A DNA stretch of 38,751 nt from Novosphingobium sp. (GTDB taxonomy: Bacteria > Pseudomonadota > Alphaproteobacteria > Sphingomonadales > Sphingomonadaceae), in assembly GCA_023266625.1 (NCBI GenBank), contig JAHFPT010000034.1:1-38751 (forward strand). Direction: 5' to 3'. Below the pieces are notes generated by a model. That model did not search any database. It was not told the origin of the DNA and was given only the letters and a program-made list of their open reading frames with translations. Shown here one piece after another: positions 7,130-15,128 of this stretch. Within the stretch, counting starts at the first letter, position 1. Every line of letters begins with the position of its first letter. The position numbers were made by a program, and so were the translations under genes.

Positions 7130-8068
7130 ATGCAGTCCTTTGCGATCCTTCGAAATTTGTCACTGGCTTTGTCCGGATGCCTGCTGGCATTCACTGCGCC
7201 GCTGCTGGCGGCTGGCGGTGGTGGAGGTGGTGGCGGCGAAATGCCAAGCCAGTCCGCGCCGCAATATGACCCGGTAGTTGAGTTCACCGCCGGCCAGGCG
7301 GCGATGCAGGCCAGGAATTTCGCTGAGGCGAAACGGCGGTTCGATCATGTGCTCTCGGTCAATCCGCGCGATGCCAATACCAATTATCTTGCCGGAATGG
7401 CTCGCACTGGGCTGGGCGATGACAAGGGCTCGATCCGCTATTTCGAACGTGCCATCAAAGCCGACCCGGCAATGATTGCCGCGCACAAGGCGCTCGGTGT
7501 GGCCTATGCGAAGACCGGCAAGCGCGACAAGGCGCAGCTGGAACTTGACGTGCTCAATGCCAAAGCCACGCAATGCGCGTCGGCTTGCCCCGATTCAGCC
7601 AACCTGCAAGACGCGATTGGCGCGATTTCAGCTGCCATTGCGGGAGCGCCCCAAGCGCTGATCGACCCCGCCGCGAGCCTGGTCTTCGCCTCCGCCACTG
7701 AGGGCGATCACGCCTATTTGGAAGCAGTCGGGCTGATAAACCAGCATCGCTACGAGGATGCGATACTCTCGCTCAACCGGGCGCAGCTCAGCTTTGGCGC
7801 ACATCCCGACATTCTCACTTACCTCGGCTTCGCCAACCGCAAGCTCAGGCGTTATGACCTCGCCGAAACCTACTATCGCCAGGCATTGGCCATTGCCCCG
7901 CATCATCGCGGCGCAACGGAATATTACGGCGAGCTGATGGTGGAGCGCGGCGATCTGGCCGGTGCGCGCAAGCAGCTGGCGGCGCTCGATACGATGTGCA
8001 GCTTCGGCTGTTATGAGGCCGAGGAGCTCAGGCATTGGATCGCCTCGGGACACGGCTCGCAATTGTAA
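7130..8068 (+). CDS. Secreted TPR-repeat protein with two cysteine pairs
   Basis: This 312-residue protein starts at the ATG at 7130, preceded by GGAGAAGG; an upstream in-frame TTG is less likely. A signal peptide (LSLALSGCLLAFTAPLLAA) is followed by a glycine run, so the protein is probably periplasmic. At least four TPR units are visible (for example AKRRFDHVLSVNPRDANTNY, SIRYFERAIKADPAMIAAHK and YYRQALAIAPHHRGATEYYG). It carries CASAC (Cys149, Cys153) between TPR blocks and CSFGC (Cys290, Cys294) near the end. I recall similar Cys-bearing TPR proteins in other alphaproteobacteria without an assigned function. Its end overlaps the cytochrome gene by 34 nt, suggesting coupled expression. Confidence 0.8.
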   Translation: MQSFAILRNLSLALSGCLLAFTAPLLAAGGGGGGGGEMPSQSAPQYDPVVEFTAGQAAMQARNFAEAKRRFDHVLSVNPRDANTNYLAGMARTGLGDDKGSIRYFERAIKADPAMIAAHKALGVAYAKTGKRDKAQLELDVLNAKATQCASACPDSANLQDAIGAISAAIAGAPQALIDPAASLVFASATEGDHAYLEAVGLINQHRYEDAILSLNRAQLSFGAHPDILTYLGFANRKLRRYDLAETYYRQALAIAPHHRGATEYYGELMVERGDLAGARKQLAALDTMCSFGCYEAEELRHWIASGHGSQL

Positions 8069-9030
8069 CGCTCGGGGCGGCTGCGGCTCTTGCCGGGGCC
8101 GCCCCGCCCGCTGCCAATTTGCCGATCCGCTCGGCACAATGGCTCGATCAATCCCAACGCTTGCAGGCGCTGACCAGCCAGCCGCTTGAATGCGCGGCCA
8201 TTCCGCGCACTCCGGGTGATCGCAGGCTGTTCGAAATCGGCAGGGCGGCGTTTCGGGCACCGCTGCTGCTCGGCGGGCAGGCGGCGCGCTCGGGCCTCAG
8301 CTGCGCGAGCTGCCACAGCAATGGCCGGCGTAACCAGGCCTTCCAGTTTCCGGGCCTGTCGGGAGAGCCGGGGACCGCCGATGTCACGTCCTCGCTGATG
8401 AGCTCGCATCGCGGCAATAGTGTGTTCGATCCCCGGCCGATCCCCGATCTGGCACTGCCGGGCAAAGTGTCGCGCAGTCGCACCAATCCGGTACTTGAAA
8501 CTTTCATCCGGGGATTGATTGTCGAGGAATTCGACGGTGCCGAGCCGCCGGTGCTGATCCTGCAGGGCCTGGGAGCCTATGTTCGGGCGGTCGGCCGGCC
8601 GGGCTGCGACCCGAAGGGGCGCATGCCGGTGCGCCTCGCTACCATGACCGGCGACGCCGTCAGGGCGGTGGATGCGTCGGTCCGGGCGTGGCGGAGCGGG
8701 GATGCAGCTGCGGCACGTCTGCTGCTGTCGTCCGCGCGCTCGACTTTGGGTCTGATCGATGAACGTTACAATGTCGCTGCCCTGGCGAGCGACCGGCAGG
8801 CAATCCGCCGCGCCGATCTCGCATTGCTGGCTATCGAGCAGGCTATGGACCGCAAGGCAGCCGATGTTGTCATCAGGCTGGCAGCGTGGAAGGCGGCGAT
8901 GCCGCGCTGGACTGCGCGACTGGCACGCGACGAAGCGCGCTCGTTATTTGATGCGGCCAATCTGGCTCATTCGTTGAGGATCAATTCCCGTTCTGCGCCT
9001 GCTCGTGGTGCCGGATCACTTCGTCGATGA
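8035..9030 (+). CDS. Periplasmic c-type cytochrome-like protein with one CXXCH motif
   Basis: This 331-residue product begins at a TTG at 8035, inside the TPR gene, with GGAG about 10 nt upstream. It has a signal peptide (LAIVTLGAAAALAGAAPPAA) and one haem-c site, CASCH, at residues 90-94, within LSCASCHSNGRRN. The region just after this (FPGLSGEPGTADVTSS, then GNSVFDPRPIPD) is reminiscent of cytochrome c peroxidase or MauG-like proteins, but I see no second CXXCH. The last 50 nt overlap the convergent chorismate mutase gene. It probably works with the TPR protein in an electron-transfer or maturation step; the substrate is unknown. Confidence 0.7.
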   Translation: MDRLGTRLAIVTLGAAAALAGAAPPAANLPIRSAQWLDQSQRLQALTSQPLECAAIPRTPGDRRLFEIGRAAFRAPLLLGGQAARSGLSCASCHSNGRRNQAFQFPGLSGEPGTADVTSSLMSSHRGNSVFDPRPIPDLALPGKVSRSRTNPVLETFIRGLIVEEFDGAEPPVLILQGLGAYVRAVGRPGCDPKGRMPVRLATMTGDAVRAVDASVRAWRSGDAAAARLLLSSARSTLGLIDERYNVAALASDRQAIRRADLALLAIEQAMDRKAADVVIRLAAWKAAMPRWTARLARDEARSLFDAANLAHSLRINSRSAPARGAGSLRR

Positions 9031-9283
9031 TGAACCGCAAAAACTTCTCGCCGAAATCGGGATCGAGATGGGCATCTGCCGCCAGCGCCCGCAGCCGCGC
9101 GATCTGGCTTTCCTCGCGTTCCAGGTCGGAAGGGGGAAGGTTGCGCGCGGCCTTGTAGGCGCCGACTGCCTTGGTGATGCGGAAACGTTCGGCCAGCATA
9201 TGGATCAGCGCGGCATCGATGTTGTCGATGCTGGCGCGGTAGCCGGCGAGGGTTGGATCGGAGGCGGGCGGAGTGTCACTCAT
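8981..9283 (-). CDS. Chorismate mutase, AroQ type
   Basis: A 100-residue single-domain protein starting at the ATG at 9283. Helix 1 reads YRASIDNIDAALIHMLAERF, followed by RITKAVGAYKAARNLPPSD and REESQIARLRALA, with LRFIIDEVIRHHE at the end. This is the all-helical AroQ fold, with the family's Arg and Lys residues that bind chorismate carboxylates. It converts chorismate to prephenate, the first step towards phenylalanine and tyrosine, in the cytoplasm. No prephenate dehydratase or dehydrogenase is fused. The 3' end overlaps the cytochrome gene by 50 nt tail to tail. The frame is open upstream of 9283, but that extension runs into the polyprenyl synthase gene and is rejected. Confidence 0.88.
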   Translation of the reverse strand: MSDTPPASDPTLAGYRASIDNIDAALIHMLAERFRITKAVGAYKAARNLPPSDLEREESQIARLRALAADAHLDPDFGEKFLRFIIDEVIRHHEQAQNGN

Positions 9284-9384
9284 TGGCCATCCGCTAGCAT
9301 GACAATTCGGTATTGACCATTGGTGCAACGCCATTGCCCGCTTTGCACTTGCCTTCCGCGCCTTGGCGGGCAATGCGAAATTCC

Positions 9385-10401
9385 ATGAGCGCCGAAATTT
9401 TCTCCATTCGCCCGCGTGCAGCCGAAGCCTCGCTGCATCCAATGCTGGCGCTGACCGCGTCGGGCATGAACAGCGTCAATGCCGTGATCCTTGAGCGGAT
9501 GCAGAGCGAAATTCCGCTGATCCCTTCGCTGGCCGGCCATCTCATCTCGGGCGGCGGCAAGCGGCTGCGGCCGATGCTGACCATCGCCGGGGCAGCGCTG
9601 TGCGATTATCAGGGCGCTCGGCACCACAGGCTCGCCGCCGCCGTGGAGTTCATCCACACCGCGACCCTGCTGCACGACGATGTTGTCGATGGTTCGGACC
9701 TGCGGCGCGGCAAGGAAACCGCCAATATCGTCTTCGGCAATCCGGCGACGGTGCTGGTCGGCGATTTCCTGTTCAGCCGCGCTTTCGAGCTGATGGTCGA
9801 GGATGGCAGCCTCAAGGTGCTGAAAATCCTCAGCCACGCTTCCGCCGTGATTGCCGAGGGCGAGGTCGACCAGCTCACCGCCCAGCGCCATATCGAGACC
9901 AGCGAAGAGCGTTATCTGTCGATCATCGGTGCCAAGACCGCCGCGCTGTTTGCTGCCGCCTGCCGGATTTCTGCCGTTGTTGCCGAACGCGGAGAGGCGG
10001 AAGAGCGCGCGCTTGAGGACTATGGCCGCAACCTCGGCATTGCCTTCCAGCTGGTCGACGATGCCATCGACTATGATTCCGACGCCGCTGAAATGGGCAA
10101 GGGCCGGGGCGACGATTTCCGTGATGGCAAGATGACCCTGCCGGTCATCCTCGCCTACGCGCGCGGCAGCGCCGAGGAGCGCCAGTTCTGGCAGGACGCG
10201 ATTGCCGGATTTCGCACCGATGACGAAGACCTGGCCCATGCCGTCGCGCTGATCAATCGCCACGATGCGGTCAGCGCCACCCGCGAGCGGGCGCGCCACT
10301 ATGCGAGCCGGGCGATTGACGCGATTGCCTGTTTCCCGGCGGGCGAGGCAAGGAGCGCGATGGCCGAGGCGGCCGAATTCTCGGTAGCGAGGCGGTATTA
10401 G
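9385..10401 (+). CDS. ispB: Long-chain polyprenyl diphosphate synthase
   Basis: A 338-residue trans-prenyltransferase. The first Asp-rich motif is DDVVD (98-102, in TLLHDDVVDGSDLRRG) and the second is DDAID (about 224-228, in FQLVDDAIDYD). GGGKRLRP (57-64) binds isopentenyl diphosphate. The enzyme extends a short allylic diphosphate with IPP units to make the ubiquinone side chain. Sphingomonads use ubiquinone-10, so decaprenyl is expected, but chain length cannot be read directly here. The ATG at 9385 is chosen because homologues I recall begin MSA; ATG 9373 in the same frame is an alternative. It is divergent from the chorismate mutase gene. Confidence 0.9.
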   Translation: MSAEIFSIRPRAAEASLHPMLALTASGMNSVNAVILERMQSEIPLIPSLAGHLISGGGKRLRPMLTIAGAALCDYQGARHHRLAAAVEFIHTATLLHDDVVDGSDLRRGKETANIVFGNPATVLVGDFLFSRAFELMVEDGSLKVLKILSHASAVIAEGEVDQLTAQRHIETSEERYLSIIGAKTAALFAAACRISAVVAERGEAEERALEDYGRNLGIAFQLVDDAIDYDSDAAEMGKGRGDDFRDGKMTLPVILAYARGSAEERQFWQDAIAGFRTDDEDLAHAVALINRHDAVSATRERARHYASRAIDAIACFPAGEARSAMAEAAEFSVARRY

Positions 10402-10438
10402 GACGGGCTGCGCAATATCTGCAATGATACCTCAAATT

Positions 10439-10549
10439 CCCGCTCATCCTGAGCCTGTCGAAGGACCATCGTGCGCCCGCACCCTTTCCGTAACAACCAT
10501 GTGGTTGGGCTACGCCCGCCTTCGGCTCGACACGCTCAGCATGAGCGGG
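10439..10549. repeat. Family B inverted repeat between convergent genes
   Basis: The left arm CCCGCTCATCCTGAGCCTGT continues CGAAGG (10439-10464). The right arm begins CCTTCGGCTCGACACGCTCA and ends ATGAGCGGG (10519-10549). The arms are inverted copies with about 54 nt between them. The element lies between the stops of the polyprenyl synthase (10401) and the GECDD-repeat lipoprotein (10569), where it could end transcription from both sides. Confidence 0.7.
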
Positions 10550-10568
10550 TCTGGTTCAGATAAAGCGT

Positions 10569-11141
10569 CTAACCGCCGCCCAACGTCAGCCGTCCCTGGG
10601 TAAACGCCGCGCGGCAATCAGTGGCGTCGTGTTTAATGTCCGAATCAAGCAGCGGCGTGTCGGTCATGCCTGCGCCGGAAAAGCGCTTGTCGTCGCATTC
10701 GCCGTCCTTTGAGAACTTGCTGGCGTCGTCGCCCCACATGATATGGTTGACGCCGCTGTCCGCATAGCCACTGCTCGACGAAGTGGCAGTGGCTGTGGCC
10801 ATAGTCAGTCTGTGCTGGTCATAGGCAGTCCGGCAATCGGTGGCATCGTGGCTTACGTCCGATTCGAGCAACGGCGTATCGGTCATGCCCGGGCCGCTAA
10901 AGCGCTTGTCGTCGCACTCGCCATCCTTGGAGAACTTGCTCGCATCGTCACCGAAATCGACGCTCGCCGCCGTCGCGACGGGGCTTCCCGGGGCATTCCT
11001 GCCGCCGGAGATTGGTCCCGAAAGTGCCGTTTTTTGCTGCGGAGACTGTTTGGTATCGCCGCCGAACTTGTCACATGCACCAGCCAGCATTGCGGCCATG
11101 ATAACGCCAGTAAACAGGCCTAACTTCCCCGCCGATACCAT
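10569..11141 (-). CDS. Putative lipoprotein with two GECDD repeats
   Basis: A 190-residue product starts at the ATG at 11141 behind a strong ribosome binding site (GAGGGGGAA). It has a signal sequence ending in a lipobox-like AGAC (Cys23). Two copies of a roughly 50-residue unit (63-112 and 137-186) run GDDASKFSKDGECDD, then RFSG.GMTDTPLL.SD, then HDATDCR. The two cysteines per unit could form a disulfide and the Asp-rich loops could bind a metal. I recall the same unit in other alphaproteobacterial secreted proteins, but know of no established function. A paralogue with the same architecture lies at 14405-14875. Confidence 0.72.
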   Translation of the reverse strand: MVSAGKLGLFTGVIMAAMLAGACDKFGGDTKQSPQQKTALSGPISGGRNAPGSPVATAASVDFGDDASKFSKDGECDDKRFSGPGMTDTPLLESDVSHDATDCRTAYDQHRLTMATATATSSSSGYADSGVNHIMWGDDASKFSKDGECDDKRFSGAGMTDTPLLDSDIKHDATDCRAAFTQGRLTLGGG

Positions 11142-12482
11142 TGCCGTTCCCCCTCGGTAGATTTCTTTCGCCACCCTATCACAATCCGGTGCCGTACCGG
11201 AACACTAGATTACTCTTGAAACTTTGTGGATGCCAACCCAAGCCCGATGAGTGAGCGCCGGACCCGAAACCCTAGCCCAGCAATTGCCGATTGCGGCCGC
11301 GTTGCCGAAGCTGCTCGCGGCGTTGCGGAGGCAGACCAGTGCCGTACTGATTGCGCCGCCCGGGGCTGGCAAAACGACGGCAGTGGCACCTGCTCTGCTG
11401 CGCGAGCCCTGGTGTAGCGGCATGGTCATATTGCTCTCGCCACGCCGTGTGGCGGCGCGGGCAGCGGCAGAGCGGATGGCGGAAGCGCTGGGCGAGCGGG
11501 CCGGAGCGAGTATCGGCTATCTGACCCGCCTCGACAGCAAACGTTCGGGCCAGACCCGGGTGCTGGTGATGACCGAGGCGATCTTTGTCGCCACCATCCT
11601 TGCCGATCCTGAACTTGTCGGTGTCAGCGCTGTGTTGTTCGACGAGGCGCATGAGCGGCATCTCGATAGCGATCTCGCTCTGGCGCTGGCGATCGAGTGC
11701 CAGCAGGTCCTGCGCGAAGATCTGCGGCTGCTGGTGATGTCGGCGACGATCGACGGCGCGCGCTTTGCCAGCCTGATGGGAGAGGCTACCGTAATCGAAA
11801 GCGAGGGCAAGGCCTTTCCGCTGGCGATCCGCTGGCTGGGCGGGCGGCCCGAGCTGCGGCTGGAGGAGGCGATGGCTAGCGCGATTCTGGCTGCATGGCG
11901 AGAGGAGCAGGGCGATATCCTCGCCTTCCTTCCCGGCGTGCGCGAAATCGAGCGCACTGCCGAGCGGCTGGCCGAAAAGCTGCCTTAGGCGCCAGAATCG
12001 ACAGTAGTGCTGCCGCTCCATGGCCAATGCGAACCCGCTGCCCAGCGCACCGCGATTCTGCGCGATGCCGCAGGCCGCCGTCGTATCGTTCTGGCCACGG
12101 CCATCGCCGAAACTTCGCTGACGCTGGACGGCGTCTCGGTGGTGGTCGATGCCGGGCTGTCGCGCCGGGCGGAGTTCGACAAGGCGGCGGGGGTCACCAG
12201 GCTGGTCACCCACCGCGCCAGCCAGGCCGCCGCCACCCAGCGCGCCGGGCGCGCGGCGCGGCAGGGGCCAGGGGTGGCTTACCGGTTGTGGGAAGAAGCT
12301 GCGCATGCCGGGCGGTCGCAGTTTGATCCGCCGGAAATGCTGACCTCCGATCTTTCCCCGTTGCTGCTGAGCCTTGCGCAGTGGGGGGCTGGCGATCCGG
12401 CGGCGATGGCGTGGATCGATCCACCGCCGCTTGCGGCATTGGCGGCGGCCCGGGTAAAACTCGCCGCGCTCGACGCTGTGGT

Positions 12483-12508
12483 CCTTCGACAAGCTCAGGA
12501 TGAGCCGG
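12483..12508. repeat. Family B half-element inside hrpB
   Basis: CCTTCGACAAGCTCAGGATG followed by AGCCGG matches one arm of the family B repeats, here without its inverted partner. In the hrpB frame it reads LRQAQDEPG, foreign to the HrpB sequences I recall. Confidence 0.65.
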
Positions 12509-12763
12509 GTTTGCGGATTACTGCGCATGGCCGGGCGATGGCTGCACTGCCGATGGACCCGCCGCTGGCGCATATGCTGCTTTATGCTGCGCAGCATAGC
12601 ACGGCGGAGATTGCAGCAAAGCTCGCGCTGCTGTTGCAGGAACGCGGGCTGGGCGGGCGCGGGGAGGATCTGGCGCAGCGGCTGGACCGGTGGAACGCGG
12701 ATCGCTCGGCGCGGGCTGAGGCGTCGCGGAAATTGGCTGAGCGTTGGGCAAGGGCTGCGCAAT

Positions 12764-12866
12764 CCCCCCTCCCCTTCAGGGGAGGGGCTGGGGGTGGGGC
12801 CTGTCCGGCACGTGCTGAGCAAATCGACAAGCCCCACCCCAACCCCTCCCCTGAAGGGGAGGGGCT
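12764..12866. repeat. Family A palindromic repeat inserted in frame in hrpB
   Basis: A 103-nt element nearly identical to that at 4872-4974. The end hairpins are CCCCTCCCCTTCAGGGGAGG and CCCCTCCCCTGAAGGGGAGG. In the hrpB frame it encodes SPLPFRGG, GGGACPA, then DKPHPNPSPEGEGLK, the same frame and orientation as in the histidine kinase. Confidence 0.85.
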
Positions 12867-13832
12867 TAAGGTGCCCCTCGCGATCCTCCTCGCCGAAGCC
12901 TTCCCCGACAATCTCGCCAAACGCCGGGATGCCAGCGGCGAGAACTGGCTTGCAGCAGGGGGCAGGGGGTATGTCCTCGATACCGCCTCGCCGCTGGCGC
13001 GCGCTGAGTGGCTCGCGGTTGGCGACGCGCAAGGGCAGGCCAAGGGCGCGCGGATTACGGGGGCTATCGCTCTGACCGAAGCCGAAGTGCTACGCTGGTT
13101 GTCGCACCGGATCGAGAAGTGCAGCAGCTTGCGCTGGATCGCGGATGAGCGCCGGGTCGAGGCGCTGGTCGAGCAGCGGCTGGGCGCGGTGATGATCGCA
13201 CGCGGCCCCGATCCGGCACCGGATGTCACCGCAATCAAGGCCTTTTTGCTCGAGCGGGTGCGCGAGGCTGGCCTCGCCTTGTTGCCCCTCTCGCATGGCA
13301 ATCAGGCGTTGCTCAAACGTGCCCGCTTCGCCGGGATCGAGTCGTTGTCGGAGGCGGTGCTGCTGGCCTGTCTCGACGACTGGCTCGCGCCCTTGCTGAC
13401 CCGCCGTCTTGATGCGCTAGGCGCTCAGGCGCTGCACCAGGCCTTGTTCAATCGGCTGACCTACGACGAGCGCAAATGCCTCGAGTGCCTCGCCCCGCCG
13501 CATTTCACCAGCCCGGCGGGCACACAGCATGCCATCGATTATGAGGACGAAGGCGGACCTTCGGTGGAACTTCGCGTGCAGGCCCTGTTCGGGCTCGATA
13601 TCCATCCGGCGTTCGGCCAACCCCCGCAGCTCTTGCTGCTCAAGCTGACTTCGCCCGGCGGGAAACCGATCCAGATGACCCGCGACTTGCCGGGTTTCTG
13701 GCGCGGCAGCTGGCGCGATGTCGTGCGCGACATGAAGGGACGCTATCCCAAACACCGCTGGCCGGACGAGCCCTGGACAGAAGACCCAAGTTTGAAGACC
13801 AAGAATGCGTTCGAGGCATCACGCAAGTAACT

Positions 13833-13925
13833 CCCCTCCCGCTTGCGGGAGGGGGCGGGGGAGGGCCTGTTTGGCAAGGTCAGGTAACAAGCCCTCCCCT
13901 AACCCCTCCCGCAAGCGGGAGGGGG
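13833..13925. repeat. Family A palindromic repeat (intergenic copy)
   Basis: Ends CCCCTCCCGCTTGCGGGAGG and CCCCTCCCGCAAGCGGGAGG enclose about 47 nt. At 93 nt it has the same length as the ABC-F copy. It fills the gap between the hrpB stop and the NDUFS4-like gene on the same strand, so it could affect read-through. Confidence 0.8.
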
Positions 13926-13962
13926 ATTGATTCCGGTCCCGTTTCAAAGCAGTAAGGTGCCC

Positions 13963-14241
13963 ATGACTGCACGCATCTATCAGCGCCCGAAGAATGCCAT
14001 GCAATCCGGCAAGGCGCTTACCGATCAATGGATTCTGGAGTTCGCTCCCGCCGAAGCGCGCCGCGCCGACCCGCTGATGGGCTGGGCCGGCTCGGGCGAC
14101 ACCCAGGTGCAGGTCGTGCTGCAATTCGACAGCAGCGCCGAGGCGCAGGCCTATGCGACGCGCTATGGGATCGCGGCAAGAGTGCAGGCGAGCCCGGTTA
14201 AGAAGTTGAAATTGCAAGCTTACGCGGATAATTTTCGGTAG
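13963..14241 (+). CDS. NADH dehydrogenase (complex I) accessory subunit, NDUFS4 family
   Basis: This 92-residue protein starts at the ATG at 13963, with AAGG upstream. It reads MTARIYQRPKNAMQSGKA, then WILEFAPAEARRADPLMGW, then SGDTQVQVVLQFDSSAEAQA, then VKKLKLQAYADNFR. This is the compact ETC complex I subunit conserved in alphaproteobacteria and mitochondria (NDUFS4, 18 kDa), which sits on the peripheral arm and stabilises complex I. It is a stand-alone gene, away from any nuo operon visible here. The length is typical for the bacterial form, and there is no signal peptide, as expected for a cytoplasmic-side subunit. Confidence 0.87.
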   Translation: MTARIYQRPKNAMQSGKALTDQWILEFAPAEARRADPLMGWAGSGDTQVQVVLQFDSSAEAQAYATRYGIAARVQASPVKKLKLQAYADNFR

Positions 14242-14277
14242 AGCAGCGAACGCAACATCCGATCCAAAAAATCCGCT

Positions 14278-14366
14278 TACCCTGAGCCTGTCGAAGGGCT
14301 GTCCTTCGTCTTGCGGCTGGATGTGCGGCCCGAAGAAAAGTGCAGCCCTTCGACAGGCTCAGGGTA
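14278..14366. repeat. Family B inverted repeat between convergent genes
   Basis: The left arm TACCCTGAGCCTGTCGAAGG (from 14278) and the right arm CCTTCGACAGGCTCAGGGTA (to 14366) are exact reverse complements. The loop is about 45 nt. It lies between the NDUFS4-like gene stop (14241) and the convergent GECDD-repeat gene stop (14405), a bidirectional terminator position. Confidence 0.75.
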
Positions 14367-14404
14367 GACGGAGTTGGGGTGATCCCGATTCAATGCAAAT
14401 CGAG

Positions 14405-14875
14405 TTAGGGCCGCAACGTCAGCCGTCCCGCATTATAGGCAGCGCGGCAATCGGTGGCGTCGTGCTGGATGTCGGAATCGAGCAGTGGTGTCGTGGTCAT
14501 GCCGGCACCGGCGAAGCGCTTGTCGTCGCATTCGCCGTCCTTGGAATATTTGCTCGAATCGTCGCCCCACTGGATGTGGCTCGTGGTGTTGCCGCTATTG
14601 CTCGGAGTGCCATGGCGGTGGCCGCCAAGATAGCGCAGCCGACCCTGATTGAAGGCGGCGCGGCAATCGGTCGCGTCGTGAAAAATATCGCTGTCGATCA
14701 GCAGTGTGTCCGACATCCCCGCCCCTTCGAAGCGCATGTCGTCGCATTCGCCATCCTTGGAAAAGCGGCTGGCATCATCGCCGAAATTGGGGGGGCTGTC
14801 GGCAAATGCCGGGACCGGCGCTGCTGCGGTGACCAGCGCAACGGTGGCGAGGAGATGAAGTGCAGTCTTGTTCAT
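14405..14875 (-). CDS. Secreted protein with two GECDD repeats
   Basis: A 156-residue product from the ATG at 14875; the longer upstream frame is rejected because it precedes the signal peptide. The signal peptide is MNKTALHLLATVALVTAAAP with probable cleavage at AFA-D, so this paralogue appears to be soluble and periplasmic. Two units (31-80 and 103-152) share GDDASRFSKDGECDD, DSDIFHDATDCR and their variants with the lipoprotein at 10569-11141. The linker between units is short, His- and Ser-rich. Each unit keeps both cysteines. Function is unknown; duplication of both the unit and the gene suggests a structural or binding role. Confidence 0.72.
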   Translation of the reverse strand: MNKTALHLLATVALVTAAAPVPAFADSPPNFGDDASRFSKDGECDDMRFEGAGMSDTLLIDSDIFHDATDCRAAFNQGRLRYLGGHRHGTPSNSGNTTSHIQWGDDSSKYSKDGECDDKRFAGAGMTTTPLLDSDIQHDATDCRAAYNAGRLTLRP

Positions 14876-14985
14876 AACAATTGCCCCCGTGAATCCAGTG
14901 ATGGCTGGTCTGGCAAATTTGTCGCTGACCGGCAATGAACTATCGATGAACCCCTTGTGATTTTCCGGGGGTGCAGCCATATGCG

Positions 14986-15081
14986 CCGCCGGGAGTCGGG
15001 CGGGCGTTTGCGTTCGCCAATCTGGTCAGATCCGGAAGGAAGCAGCCACAACGGATTGCGGCGGGTCGCCCGGCTCCTTCT
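14986..15081 (+). ncRNA. ffs: Signal recognition particle RNA, small bacterial type (4.5S RNA)
   Basis: The conserved apical domain GGTCAGATCCGGAAGGAAGC, followed by AGCC, is present at about 15023-15046; this is the Ffh-binding internal loop and tetraloop region. The flanks pair: GGAGTCGGGCG on the 5' side (from 14991) with CGCCCGGCTCC on the 3' side (to about 15076). The RNA pairs with Ffh to target nascent inner-membrane proteins. It lies just upstream of dnaX, a common alphaproteobacterial order. A T-run at 15097-15102 may mark termination. The exact ends are estimated. Confidence 0.92.
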
Positions 15082-15128
15082 CGAGTCACCCTTTGGCTTT
15101 TTTATGGTGAGGCTCTACCAAGAGCGGC

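Larger units (their letters stand above)
11251..13830 (+). pseudogene. hrpB: hrpB, DEAH-box ATP-dependent helicase, interrupted by an in-frame amber codon
   Basis: Reading from GTG 11251, the frame runs to 13830 with a single TAG at 11986-11988, after residue 245. Before it are Walker A APPGAGKTT, the DEAH box DEAHER and SATID; straight after it, in the same frame, are LPLHGQ, the ATAIAETSLT motif and QRAGRAARQ, then the HrpB C-terminal region. Both sides together give one full-length HrpB, so this is a point nonsense change and not a frameshift. Two repeat segments lie in the second half: a family B half-element (about 12483-12508) and a family A element (12764-12866), both in frame. HrpB is a putative RNA helicase that is usually dispensable. 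Alternatives are a sequencing error or amber readthrough; the downstream part could start at GTG 12007 but would lack Walker A. Confidence 0.85.

Noticed and set aside
11272..13032. Minus-strand 586-codon ORF
   Set aside because: It mirrors hrpB in a GC-rich region and lacks any recognisable domain; the plus strand carries HrpB motifs throughout.
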